This document shows positions 16,689 to 24,574 of a stretch of DNA of 64,000 bases, piece by piece. The stretch lies in NCBI RefSeq assembly GCF_003001815.1, contig NZ_PVMZ01000001.1, positions 1-64,000 on the forward strand, given 5' to 3'. The position numbers and the translations under genes were made by a program. The notes below the pieces were generated by a model, which was given only the letters and a program-made list of their open reading frames with translations, did no database searches and was not told the DNA's origin. This DNA is from Actinoplanes italicus. Lineage in GTDB: Bacteria; Actinomycetota; Actinomycetes; Mycobacteriales; Micromonosporaceae. Positions within the stretch are counted from its first letter, which is position 1. Every line of letters begins with the position of its first letter.

Positions 16689-17369
16689 TCAGCCGCCGCC
16701 GAAGGCCTCGGCCAGCAGAGCGCGGCGTTCGGGTGGGCAGTCCGGGCCGCGGACGCTGTGCCGACCCAGGCACACGAGCGCGCCGGCCCTCTCCACCCAC
16801 TCGACGGAGCCCCACATCCGGTTACCCGGTGTGAGCAGTTCGCGGGCGAGCTTCCGCCGGTTGCGCCGGACGCCGACAGCGGTCAGCGCGGCCGACACCC
16901 TGCCCCCGGCGTCGGCCGGGCGGTCGTCGGCGCCCAGCATGGGCAGGAGGAGCAGCAGCGCCCGCGGCCGGTCGGCGAAGGTCTCCAACTCGCTCCAGGA
17001 CAGGGCCGGCCCACGGAAGTGGCCCTCCAGCGTGACGACCTCGATCAGGTCGTCCGTGCCGGCCGGCTGGAGCAGGTAGTCCAGTCCCAGATCGTCCTCG
17101 TGGTTGCGGAAGAGGATGTGCAGGCGGTGGCCGCTGTGCAGGTCAACTGTCAGATGGGGCCAGCAGTCGGTGTCGTGCAGCGCTTCGGCGTACTGCTCGA
17201 CGTCGGCCGGGTCGGCGTCGAACGACAGCGGTGCCGTCCAGGCGGACGCGGCCACCAGCAGGTAGGCCGGCCAGAACTCGGGGTCGGCGGTCCAGCCGTC
17301 GGCGTCGGTGAGCACCTCCGGGTCGGGCGGCGGATCGAAGAGACCGGCCAGGTGGGCACGCAGCGGCAT
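16689..17369 (-). CDS. Conserved protein of unknown function
   Basis: The 226-residue soluble protein is rich in Trp and acidic residues in its first half (DADGWTADPEFWPAYLLVAA, then SLDYLLQPAGTDDLIE-type stretches) and basic in its last third (VGVRRNRRKLARELLTPGN). No domain was recognised. The ATG has GGTGGAAG upstream. It directly precedes paralogue B with a two-base gap. It is divergent from the arsR-like gene, whose promoter begins about 20 bases away. Confidence 0.65.
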   Translation of the reverse strand: MPLRAHLAGLFDPPPDPEVLTDADGWTADPEFWPAYLLVAASAWTAPLSFDADPADVEQYAEALHDTDCWPHLTVDLHSGHRLHILFRNHEDDLGLDYLLQPAGTDDLIEVVTLEGHFRGPALSWSELETFADRPRALLLLLPMLGADDRPADAGGRVSAALTAVGVRRNRRKLARELLTPGNRMWGSVEWVERAGALVCLGRHSVRGPDCPPERRALLAEAFGGG

Positions 17370-17389
17370 GCCGCGATTCTTCCACCGGC

Positions 17390-17419
17390 TTGACAGGTGA
17401 CCAAATGGTCACATAACTT
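17390..17419 (+). promoter_or_regulatory. ArsR-type operator inside a leaderless promoter
   Basis: TTGACA (17390-17395) and TAACTT (17414-17419) are separated by 18 bases. The spacer contains the perfect palindrome GTGACCAAATGGTCAC (17397-17412). The start codon at 17426 is only six bases past the -10, so transcription should begin at or beside the ATG. Binding of the encoded ArsR protein would block polymerase directly. Confidence 0.7.
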
Positions 17420-17425
17420 GGAGTC

Positions 17426-17746
17426 ATGACAGACGACGATCGGGTGTTCAAGGCATTGGCCGACCCGAGCCGTCGATTCCTGCTCGACCTGCTGTTCGCG
17501 CGTGACGGCCGCACGCTCACCGAGCTGGAGTCGGAGCTGGAGATGACCCGGTTCGGGGTCGCCAAGCATCTGCGCGTGCTCGAGGAGGCGGGTCTCGTCG
17601 TCGTGCGCCGCTCCGGACGCGAGAAATTGCACTACCTCAACAGTGTGCCGATCCGGCAGATCCACGACCGGTGGATCGACAAGTTCACCGAGCAGCACAT
17701 CACCGCACTGATCGATCTCAAGCGAACGCTGGAGGAAGAGTCATGA
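17426..17746 (+). CDS. ArsR-family transcriptional repressor
   Basis: The 106-residue winged-helix protein has the ArsR core: DDRVFKALADPSRRFLLDLL, the recognition helix MTRFGVAKHLRVLEEAGLV and the wing RRSGREKLHYL. It lacks the CxC metal box, so it belongs to the non-metal branch usually paired with SRPBCC proteins. It appears leaderless, with a perfect palindrome between -35 and -10, so autorepression is likely. Its stop overlaps the ATG of the SRPBCC gene by four bases. Confidence 0.9.
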   Translation: MTDDDRVFKALADPSRRFLLDLLFARDGRTLTELESELEMTRFGVAKHLRVLEEAGLVVVRRSGREKLHYLNSVPIRQIHDRWIDKFTEQHITALIDLKRTLEEES

Positions 17747-18249
17747 GCGACACCCAGGTCTTCCGCATCTGGATCAAGGCACCGGCCGACAAGGTCTGGC
17801 AGGCCATCACCGACCCCGAGTGGAACCAGCAGTACGCCTACGCCGCGCCCCAGTTCTTCGAGCTGAAGAAGGGCGGCCGGTTCTACTCGACGGCCAACCA
17901 GGGGATGAAGGACTACGCGGCCGCCAACGGGTTCGACATGCCCGAGATCATCCTCGATGGCGAGGTGCTGGAGGCCGAGCCGCCGCGCCGGCTCGTGCAG
18001 ACCTGGCGGATGCTGATGGACCCGACCACCGGCGCCGAGCCGTTCACGACGCTGACCTGGGACATCGAGGAGGCGGGCGCCGGGGTTCAGCGGGTCACCA
18101 TCACCCACGAGACGCCGGGCGCCCCAGCCACCGCCGCGATGATCCGCGGCAACGAGGAGGCCGGCGCCGAGGGTGGTGGCGGCTGGGCCTGGGTGCTCAG
18201 CGACCTCAAGTCCCTGCTGGAGACCGGCAAGATCATGGCCGGCGCCTGA
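17743..18249 (+). CDS. SRPBCC/AHSA1-family ligand-binding protein
   Basis: The 168-residue protein has the START/AHSA1-like fold pattern: FRIWIKAPADKVWQAITDPE at the N terminus, GGRFYSTANQG, EVLEAEPPRRLVQTWRM and a C-terminal helix GGGWAWVLSDLKSLLETGK. It probably binds a small hydrophobic ligand. Together with the ArsR partner it forms the widespread ArsR-SRPBCC pair. It is translationally coupled through an ATGA overlap. Confidence 0.88.
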   Translation: MSDTQVFRIWIKAPADKVWQAITDPEWNQQYAYAAPQFFELKKGGRFYSTANQGMKDYAAANGFDMPEIILDGEVLEAEPPRRLVQTWRMLMDPTTGAEPFTTLTWDIEEAGAGVQRVTITHETPGAPATAAMIRGNEEAGAEGGGGWAWVLSDLKSLLETGKIMAGA

Positions 18250-18255
18250 TCCGCG

Positions 18256-18336
18256 CCGGGGCCGGCCCCTCCGGTTGTGTCCGGGGCCGGCCCCTCCGGT
18301 TGTGTCCGGGGCCGGCCCGTGCAGGTGCGTCCGGGG
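18256..18336. repeat. 25-base GC-rich tandem repeats
   Basis: Two identical 25-base units (18256-18280 and 18281-18305) begin CCGGGGCCGGCCC. A third unit (18306-18330) and a partial fourth differ at several sites. They lie in the gap between the SRPBCC gene and the GntR gene and merge into a terminator. Confidence 0.85.
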
Positions 18337-18365
18337 CCAGCCCGTGCCGCACCAGCACGGGCTGG
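18337..18365 (+). terminator. Terminator after the SRPBCC gene
   Basis: CCAGCCCGTGC (18337-18347) pairs perfectly with GCACGGGCTGG (18355-18365) around a seven-base loop. It ends 12 bases before the GntR start codon. It could also act on GntR transcription. Confidence 0.6.
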
Positions 18366-18377
18366 CAGACTTGCCGC

Positions 18378-19013
18378 GTGAGCGACGGGGAGTTGGAGAC
18401 GTACAGCCTCGTCGAGCTCGCCGTCGACCGCCTGAAGCGAGACATCCTAAGCGGACGGACCGATCCTGGTGAGCGACTGGTCGAGGAGCAGCTGACCCGC
18501 CGTCTGGGGATCAGCCGGGCGCCACTGCGCGAGGCGATGCGGCTGCTCGCGGAGCAGGGTCTCGTCGAGCACATCCCGCGGCGGGGTGCGCGGGTCGCCA
18601 CACTGTCCGACGACGACGTGCGCGAGCTGTATGAGGTTCGCGACGTCCTGGAGCGCCACGCGGTGACCACCACTCCCCCGGGACGCGACCTGAGCCGGCT
18701 GCGGTCCGCCCTCGAGTCAATCCGTAAGGCGACCGAGGCCGACGACCGGCTGGAGCTGGCCAACGCGCACCGGCGGTTCCATGTCGAGGTGGTGGCGCTC
18801 AGCGGAAACCGGCAGCTCACCGGGCTGTATGAGTCGATCCTGGTGCGGATTCAGCTCTACATGGCGGTGAACATGCGGCGTGAGGCCGAGACCGCGCGGG
18901 CGCTGGACGGGGTGCTGCGGCACGAGCGGCTGTTCGAGGCGGCGGAGCACGGTGACGCCGACGCTCTGCTGGAGGCTCTCGGCGGGCACGGCGCCCGCAC
19001 CTACTTGAACTGA
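18378..19013 (+). CDS. GntR-family (FCD) transcriptional regulator
   Basis: This 211-residue regulator starts at GTG. The N-terminal winged helix reads VELAVDRLKRDILSGRTDPG, LTRRLGISRAPLREAMRLL and then IPRRGARVATL. The C-terminal all-helical FCD domain has the ligand/metal pattern NAHRRFHVEVVALSGN. No ribosome binding site precedes the GTG. It heads the nitrogen cluster and is the likely regulator of it. The palindrome ATTGTCGACAAT at 19277 is a plausible target. Confidence 0.88.
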   Translation: MSDGELETYSLVELAVDRLKRDILSGRTDPGERLVEEQLTRRLGISRAPLREAMRLLAEQGLVEHIPRRGARVATLSDDDVRELYEVRDVLERHAVTTTPPGRDLSRLRSALESIRKATEADDRLELANAHRRFHVEVVALSGNRQLTGLYESILVRIQLYMAVNMRREAETARALDGVLRHERLFEAAEHGDADALLEALGGHGARTYLN

Positions 19014-19040
19014 CGGGGTTCGGCTGGCTTTCGCTCCGTC

Positions 19041-19160
19041 GGGCCACGCTCCGCCGGGATTCGCTCCGCCGGGCCACGCTCCGCCGGGATTCGCTCCGCC
19101 GGGCCACGCTCCGCCGGGGCTCGCTCGGCTGGCCACGCTCTGACAGGCCACGCTCCGCCG
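19041..19160. repeat. 30-base tandem repeats between gntR and atzF
   Basis: Near-identical 30-base units, beginning GGGCCACGCTCCGCCGGGAT, occupy 19041-19070 and 19071-19100. A variant lies at 19101-19130 and a broken unit follows. No gene is supported here. Confidence 0.85.
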
Positions 19161-19276
19161 GGGCTCGCTCGGCTGGTCGGGCGGGTGTCCGGCGGGTGGG
19201 TTTCACTGGCGTCACATGATGGCGGTTAGCGGTGGGAAATCGGGGCGTTACACAACGCGGTCCTGAGTGAAACAGA

Positions 19277-19288
19277 ATTGTCGACAAT
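19277..19288 (+). promoter_or_regulatory. Putative GntR operator
   Basis: ATTGTCGACAAT is a perfect 12-base palindrome with the GT...AC core typical of FCD-type GntR sites. It lies just downstream of the gntR gene, at the front of the catabolic genes, and overlaps the annotated TTG start of atzF. Confidence 0.5.
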
Positions 19289-21293
19289 CGACGATGTGGA
19301 GGCACACGAGAACGTCGATCAAGCGCTCGCCGCGCCGGCGCCGGACGGGGTCTGGATCAGCCGGTTCACGGCGGCGGAGCTGCATGCTCGCGCCGACGCG
19401 GTCGATCCGGAGCTGCCACTGGCCGGGGTGACCTTCGCGGTCAAGGACAACATCGACGTTGCGGGGCTGCCGACCACTGCCGGATGCCCGGACTTCGCCT
19501 ACCTGCCGGAACGCAACGCGCCGGTCGTGCAGCGCCTGATCGACGCCGGTGCGATCGTCGTCGGCAAGACGAACCTGGACCAGTTCGCCACGGGGCTGAC
19601 CGGGGCGCGGTCGCCGTACGGGGCACCGGAGAGCGTCTTCGGTGGCGGGCTGATCTCGGGCGGGTCCAGTTCGGGGTCGGCGGTCGCGGTCGCCAACGGG
19701 TCGGTGGCCTTCTCGCTCGGCACCGACACTGCCGGGTCGGGGCGGGTGCCGGCGGCGCTCAACGGCATCGTCGGGATCAAGCCGACCCGGGGGCTGCTCA
19801 GCACGCTCGGGGTGGTTCCGGCGTGCCGGTCTCTGGACTGCGTCTCCGTCTTCGCCCGCGAGATGTCCCTGGCCGAGTCGGTGATGCGTGTCGCGCGTGG
19901 CCGCGTGCCGGATGACCCGTGGGCACGGGACGCCCCGCAAGCCGTGGAGGCGCAGCAAACCCGGCAGGGCTGGGAGGCCCGGCAAACCCGGGAAGTGCGG
20001 CAAACCCCGGAAGGCTGGGAGGCCCGGCAAGCCGGGGAGAGCCAGCCAGGACAGAAGGCACGGGTCGGGGTCGCGGAAGGTCTCGACTTCTTCGGGGACA
20101 GCGGGCAGGAGAAGGCTTACGCGCGGTTCGCCGGGGACACCACCGTGGACATCGGGCCGTTGCTCGAGGCCGGGGACCTGCTCTATCGCGGGCCCTGGGT
20201 AGCCGAGCGCCTCGCCGATCTCGGGGATTTCCTGGCCGCACACCCGGAGTCGGTCCTGCCGGTCACGCGCCGGGTTCTGGAGACCGGGTCCGGGTTCAGC
20301 GCGGCTGACGCGTTCCGGGGGCGGCATCGCCTGCGGGAGCTGCGTGCGGCGGCGGACCGGATGTGGGAACGGATCGATGTGCTGGTCCTGCCGACCATCG
20401 GCACGACGTTCACACATGCCGAGATCGCCGCGGATCCGATCGGGCGCAATCTGATTCTCGGGCGGTACACCCAGTTCGCGAATCTGCTGGACATGGCCGC
20501 GGTGACGATCCCGAACGGGTTCACCGAGGACGGCCGTCCGGCGTCGCTGACGCTGTTCGGACCGGCGTTCAGTGACGACTCACTGATGACGCTGGCCCGG
20601 TCTCTCTACCCCGAGCCCGAGAGTGCGGCCGGGCACACGCTGCGGGGCCGCGTACTCGGCGGCGCAGGCCCGGGCGGGACCGGGACCGGGCCGGGCGCCA
20701 CGGGGCCGGGCGCAACCAGACCGACCCGGACCGGAGCGGACGGGACCGAAGCGGACAGGACCGGAGCAGGCGGGACCGGAGCAGGCGGGACCGGAGCGGA
20801 CGGGATCGAGCCGGATGCGGCGGGCATGACCGTCGCTGTCGTGGGGCTGCATCTCAGTGGCGAGCCCCGCAACGGTGAGCTGCTCGAACGCGGCGCAACG
20901 CTGGTCGGGGCCGGCCGGACCGCGCCCGTCTACCGGATGTACGAGCTGCCGTCGGGCGCCCCGGGGCTGGTCCGCGTCGACGAGGGCGGCGCCACCGTCG
21001 AGATCGAACTGTGGCGACTGCCGGCCGAGGCCGTCGGCGGCTTCCTCACGGGCATCCCGGCGCCGCTGTCGCTGGGACGGCTCCTGCTGGAGGACGGCGC
21101 CGAGGTCACCGGCTTTCTGTGTGAGGCGTACGCGGTGCGCGGCGCCCGTGACATCACCGCCAGTGGCGGCTGGCGGAAGCACCGCCATCGGTCACCGGCA
21201 GAACCGCCAGCGGCGGCCGGCGGAACCACCGCCATCGGTCACCGGCAGAACCGCCAGCGGCGGCTGGCGGAACCACCGCCTGAAGGGAACTGA
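19278..21293 (+). CDS. atzF: Allophanate hydrolase with low-complexity insertions
   Basis: The enzyme hydrolyses allophanate to ammonia and CO2, the last step of biuret, urea-carboxylase or cyanurate nitrogen release. The N-terminal amidase-signature domain shows Lys56 (VKDNID), GGSSSGSA (128-135) and the nucleophile Ser154 in DTAGSGR. The C-terminal domain (about 516-630) reads VAVVGLHLSGEPRNGELLERG and ends at ITASGGW like AtzF. Two low-complexity blocks are inserted (about 222-258 and 457-515), and a roughly 40-residue tail comes from a 47-base repeat. The start is uncertain: TTG 19278 lies in a palindrome, and GTG 19296 is the alternative. The next start is three bases after the stop. Confidence 0.9.
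   Translation: MSTIDDVEAHENVDQALAAPAPDGVWISRFTAAELHARADAVDPELPLAGVTFAVKDNIDVAGLPTTAGCPDFAYLPERNAPVVQRLIDAGAIVVGKTNLDQFATGLTGARSPYGAPESVFGGGLISGGSSSGSAVAVANGSVAFSLGTDTAGSGRVPAALNGIVGIKPTRGLLSTLGVVPACRSLDCVSVFAREMSLAESVMRVARGRVPDDPWARDAPQAVEAQQTRQGWEARQTREVRQTPEGWEARQAGESQPGQKARVGVAEGLDFFGDSGQEKAYARFAGDTTVDIGPLLEAGDLLYRGPWVAERLADLGDFLAAHPESVLPVTRRVLETGSGFSAADAFRGRHRLRELRAAADRMWERIDVLVLPTIGTTFTHAEIAADPIGRNLILGRYTQFANLLDMAAVTIPNGFTEDGRPASLTLFGPAFSDDSLMTLARSLYPEPESAAGHTLRGRVLGGAGPGGTGTGPGATGPGATRPTRTGADGTEADRTGAGGTGAGGTGADGIEPDAAGMTVAVVGLHLSGEPRNGELLERGATLVGAGRTAPVYRMYELPSGAPGLVRVDEGGATVEIELWRLPAEAVGGFLTGIPAPLSLGRLLLEDGAEVTGFLCEAYAVRGARDITASGGWRKHRHRSPAEPPAAAGGTTAIGHRQNRQRRLAEPPPEGN
21154..21285. 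repeat. 47-base direct repeats at the 3' end of atzF
   Basis: The motif starting ACCGCCATCGGTCACCGGCA occurs at 21181 and 21228, a 47-base period, with a shorter related unit just before. As 47 is not a multiple of three, the copies are read in different frames. Together they append about 40 residues to the natural C terminus. Confidence 0.8.
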
Positions 21294-21296
21294 ATC

Positions 21297-21989
21297 ATGA
21301 CCGCACGTATCGGGCCTGTGCAGGCCGACCCGTACGCCTGGCCCTACGACGGCTCGGTCCCGGTGGACCGGACCGCTCTGCTCTGCATCGACTGGCAGAC
21401 CGACTTCTGCGGGCCGGGCGGCTACGTCGACGCGATGGGTTACGACATCGAGCTGACCCGCGCCGGGCTGCCGGCCACCGCGAAACTGCTCTCGCACGTC
21501 CGTGAGCTGGGCATGCTCGTCATCCACACCCGCGAGGGGCATGACCCGGACCTGTCCGACCTGCCGGCCAACAAGCGCTGGCGGTCGAAGCGGATCGGGG
21601 CGGAGATCGGCGGTCAGGGGCCGTGCGGACGGATCCTGATCAAGGGCGAGCCGGGCTGGGAGATCGTCCCCGAGGTCGCGCCGGCGCCTGGTGAAGTCGT
21701 GATCGACAAGCCGGGCAAAGGCGCGTTCTATGCCACGAATCTTGACCTCGTTCTGCGTACCCACGGCATCACGCATTTGATCCTGACCGGAATCACCACG
21801 GATGTCTGCGTGCACACGACCATGCGCGAGGCCAACGACCGCGGCTACGAGTGCCTGATCCTCAGCGACTGCACGGGGGCCACCGATCCGTCCAACCACA
21901 CCGCCGCCCTGCACATGGTCACCATGCAGGGCGGTGTCTTCGGCTGCGTCGCCACCTCCGACGACGTGATAGCGGCACTGGGAGCATGA
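21297..21989 (+). CDS. biuH: Biuret amidohydrolase
   Basis: The 230-residue isochorismatase-fold cysteine hydrolase is predicted to convert biuret to allophanate and ammonia. Asp36 (IDWQTDF), Lys141 (DKPGKGAF) and Cys171 (TTDVCVHTT) form the triad. The N terminus DPYAWPYDG and the [17 protein letters not shown] stretch closely match what I recall of Rhizobium BiuH. It is flanked by atzF and a second paralogue and shares an operon with both. Related ureidoacrylate hydrolases are an alternative but lack the DPYxWPY start. Confidence 0.85.
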   Translation: MTARIGPVQADPYAWPYDGSVPVDRTALLCIDWQTDFCGPGGYVDAMGYDIELTRAGLPATAKLLSHVRELGMLVIHTREGHDPDLSDLPANKRWRSKRIGAEIGGQGPCGRILIKGEPGWEIVPEVAPAPGEVVIDKPGKGAFYATNLDLVLRTHGITHLILTGITTDVCVHTTMREANDRGYECLILSDCTGATDPSNHTAALHMVTMQGGVFGCVATSDDVIAALGA

Positions 21990-22646
21990 ATGCCTTCTGT
22001 CGACGCGAAACCCGGCCCTTTCGAATTCGATCTGGACACCACCGCGCTGCTGGTCATCGACATGCAGCGGGACTTTCTTCTGCCCGGCGGCTTCGGTGAG
22101 TCGCTCGGCAACGACGTGTCACAGCTGCGGCGGACGATCGAGCCGCTCGAGAAGCTCCTGGCAGCCTGGCGTGCCACCACCATGCCCATCATCCACACTC
22201 GCGAGGGGCATTTGCCTGATCTGTCGGATTGCCCACCGGCGAAGCTCAAGCGCGGGCCGATGATCGGGCAAGAGGGCAACTTCGGCCGCATTCTCGTCCG
22301 CGGCGAATACGGCCACGACATCATCGACGAACTGAAGCCGGGTGAGGGCGAACCGGTGGTCGACAAGCCCGGCAAGGGCGCGTTCTATGCCACCGATCTG
22401 CACAAGATCCTCGACAACGACGGCATCAAGTCCCTGGTCGTCACGGGGGTCACGACTGAGGTGTGCGTGCACACCACGGTCCGTGAGGCGAACGACCGCG
22501 GCTACGAGTGCCTGGTCCTGGCCGACTGCGTCGGCTCCTACTTCCCCGAGTTCCAGCAGATCGGCCTCGAGATGATCGCCGCGCAGGGCGGCATCTTCGG
22601 CTGGGTCGCCGAGTCCCCCGCTCTGATCGAGGAGATCGCCCGATGA
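21990..22646 (+). CDS. Second isochorismatase-fold cysteine hydrolase
   Basis: This 218-residue paralogue of biuH begins immediately after its stop. Asp28 (IDMQRDF), Lys129 (DKPGKGAF) and Cys159 (TTEVCVHTT) are kept. The substrate-facing segments differ: the DPYxWPY start is lost, ANKRWRS becomes PAKLKRG, and CTGATD becomes CVGSYF. It probably acts on a related amide such as a ureido or carboxylated compound, which would widen the pathway. Its stop overlaps the permease ATG by four bases. Confidence 0.85.
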   Translation: MPSVDAKPGPFEFDLDTTALLVIDMQRDFLLPGGFGESLGNDVSQLRRTIEPLEKLLAAWRATTMPIIHTREGHLPDLSDCPPAKLKRGPMIGQEGNFGRILVRGEYGHDIIDELKPGEGEPVVDKPGKGAFYATDLHKILDNDGIKSLVVTGVTTEVCVHTTVREANDRGYECLVLADCVGSYFPEFQQIGLEMIAAQGGIFGWVAESPALIEEIAR

Positions 22647-24193
22647 AACTCGCCTACTGGGTCCGGGGCGACACCAACGCCTTCTTCGGGTTCGGTGTCA
22701 ACGTCCTGGTCAACGTGCTCACCCTGACCGGCCTGTGCCTCGGCGTGATCGGCTTGCCCGCCGGCAACGTCTTCGGCGTGATCCTCCCGGCGCTGGGCAT
22801 CGCGCTGGTGGCCGGCAACGTCTACTACACCTACCTGGCCCGGCGGCTGGCCGCCAGGGAGAACCGCTCCGACGTGACGGCGCTGCCGTACGGCCCGAGC
22901 GTCCCGCACATGTTCATCGTGATCTTCGTGATCATGCTGCCGATCTACCTGACCACGAAGGATCCGATCGCCGCGTGGACCGCCGGTATCGCGTGGGCGT
23001 TCATCATCGGTGTGATCGTGCTGATCGGCGCGTTCGTCGGCCCGTACATCAGGAAGTACACGCCGCGGGCCGCGCTGCTCGGCACCCTGGCCGGCATCTC
23101 GATCACGTTCATCTCGATGAACCCGGCCGGCAACATGTGGAACTACGCGTGGATCGCGCTGCCGGTCTTCGGCCTGCTGCTGATCGGCTTGCTCACCGAC
23201 GTGAAGCTGCCGTTCAACTTCCCGATCGGGCTGGCCGCGCTGCTCGTCGGCACGGCGATCGGCTGGATCGGCGGCGCCATGTCGGTGCCGGACGTGCAGA
23301 GCGCCGCGAAGGACATCGCGTTCGCGTTCCCGCACCTCAAGTTCGACCTGCTCATCGACGGGCTGAAGGACATGGCGCCGCTGCTGGCGACCGCGATCCC
23401 GCTCGGCGTCTACAACTTCACCGAGGCGATGACCAACGTGGAGAGCGCCGCGACCGCCGGTGACCGGTACAACCTGCGCAGCGTGCTGCTGGCCGACGGC
23501 GCGGGAGCGGTGATCGGCTCGTGTCTCGGGTCGCCGTTCCCGCCGGCCGTCTACGTCGGGCACCCCGGGTGGAAGGCCGCGGGTGGCCGTACCGGATATT
23601 CGATGGCCACCGGCATCGTGATCGCCCTCCTCTGCTTCTTCGGGTTGTTCGGGCTGCTCGGCGCGATCTTCCCGACCGCGGCAATCGTGCCGATCCTGCT
23701 CTACATCGGCCTGCTGATCGGCGCGCAGGCGTTCCAGGCGACACCGAAGGCGCATGCCGCCGCCGTGGTGGCCGCGCTCATCCCGAACATCGCCTCCTGG
23801 GCGACCGGCCTCATGGACAACTCGCTGGCCGCAGCCGGTACGACAGCCGCACAGGTCGGCAACGAGGCGCTGGCCGGGGCCGGAGTGGTCTACGACGGCC
23901 TCAAGACGCTCGGTCAGGGCGCCATCCTGGCCGGTCTGGTGCTCGGCGCGATCGTGGCGTTCATCATCGACAAACGGTTCTGGCACGCCGCGATCTTCTC
24001 GGCCAGCGGTGCCGTGCTCACCTTCATCGGCCTGATCCACGCCGAGAAGGTGCAGTTCAACGCGGACGGGCCGGTGTCACTCGGCTACCTCTTCCTCACG
24101 GTGGTCTGCGTGCTGTTCGCGTTGGGCAAGCCCACGCCGCGAGAGCCCGAGCCCGAGGAGGCGTCCCTCGAAGAGCCCGCCCCGGTGGCCTGA
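22643..24193 (+). CDS. Purine/xanthine-uracil-type permease
   Basis: The 516-residue polytopic membrane protein has about 12-14 hydrophobic segments. A conserved NVESAATAGDRYN stretch resembles the NVESA region of AzgA/NCS2-type transporters, and the AYWVRGDTNAFFGFGVNVLVN start is typical of that branch. It probably imports the nitrogen-rich substrate, such as a purine breakdown product or heterocycle. The ATG overlaps the hydrolase stop (ATGA). The C terminus is acidic (EPEPEEASLEEP). Confidence 0.85.
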   Translation: MKLAYWVRGDTNAFFGFGVNVLVNVLTLTGLCLGVIGLPAGNVFGVILPALGIALVAGNVYYTYLARRLAARENRSDVTALPYGPSVPHMFIVIFVIMLPIYLTTKDPIAAWTAGIAWAFIIGVIVLIGAFVGPYIRKYTPRAALLGTLAGISITFISMNPAGNMWNYAWIALPVFGLLLIGLLTDVKLPFNFPIGLAALLVGTAIGWIGGAMSVPDVQSAAKDIAFAFPHLKFDLLIDGLKDMAPLLATAIPLGVYNFTEAMTNVESAATAGDRYNLRSVLLADGAGAVIGSCLGSPFPPAVYVGHPGWKAAGGRTGYSMATGIVIALLCFFGLFGLLGAIFPTAAIVPILLYIGLLIGAQAFQATPKAHAAAVVAALIPNIASWATGLMDNSLAAAGTTAAQVGNEALAGAGVVYDGLKTLGQGAILAGLVLGAIVAFIIDKRFWHAAIFSASGAVLTFIGLIHAEKVQFNADGPVSLGYLFLTVVCVLFALGKPTPREPEPEEASLEEPAPVA

Positions 24194-24574
24194 GTGGAAC
24201 GCGACCTTCCCGACGTGATCGCCGAGGTCACCACCGCGTTCGAGGCCTACGAGCGGGCACTGGTCGACGACGACGTCGACGCGATCATCGGCTTCTTCGC
24301 ACCCGAGGCGATTCGCTTCGGCATCGCCGACCAGCAGGCCGGCATCGAGGAACAACGCAGGTGGAGGGAGATGCAGGGCGGTCTGCCGCCGGGTCGCCGG
24401 CTCAAGGACACGACCATTCGCGGGTACGGCCGGAGCAGCGCCGTGGTGACGACGCTCTTCGGTTACCCCGGCACGGATGTGCTGGGTCGCCAGTCGCAGA
24501 CGTGGATCAGGCTGCCCGAGGGTTGGCGCATAGTTCACGCCCACGTCTCCGAGCCCGCGGCTCAGCCCACGTAA
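24194..24574 (+). CDS. AtzH/HpxZ-family protein
   Basis: The 126-residue SnoaL-like protein matches the family that contains AtzH (decarboxylation of dicarboxyurea to allophanate in cyanurate degradation) and HpxZ (oxalurate catabolism). AFEAYERALVDDDVDAIIGFF, then IRFGIADQQAGIE and GRQSQTWIRLPEGWRIVHAHVS are characteristic. It starts with GTG directly after the permease stop. With atzF it suggests a carboxylated urea intermediate in this pathway. It overlaps the convergent glycosyltransferase gene by 13 bases. Confidence 0.8.
   Translation: MERDLPDVIAEVTTAFEAYERALVDDDVDAIIGFFAPEAIRFGIADQQAGIEEQRRWREMQGGLPPGRRLKDTTIRGYGRSSAVVTTLFGYPGTDVLGRQSQTWIRLPEGWRIVHAHVSEPAAQPT

Noticed and set aside
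19021-19305. Minus-strand frame encoding RRSVARRSES repeats
   Set aside because: It has no start signal and covers only the 30-base tandem repeats between gntR and atzF. The periodicity comes from the DNA repeat.
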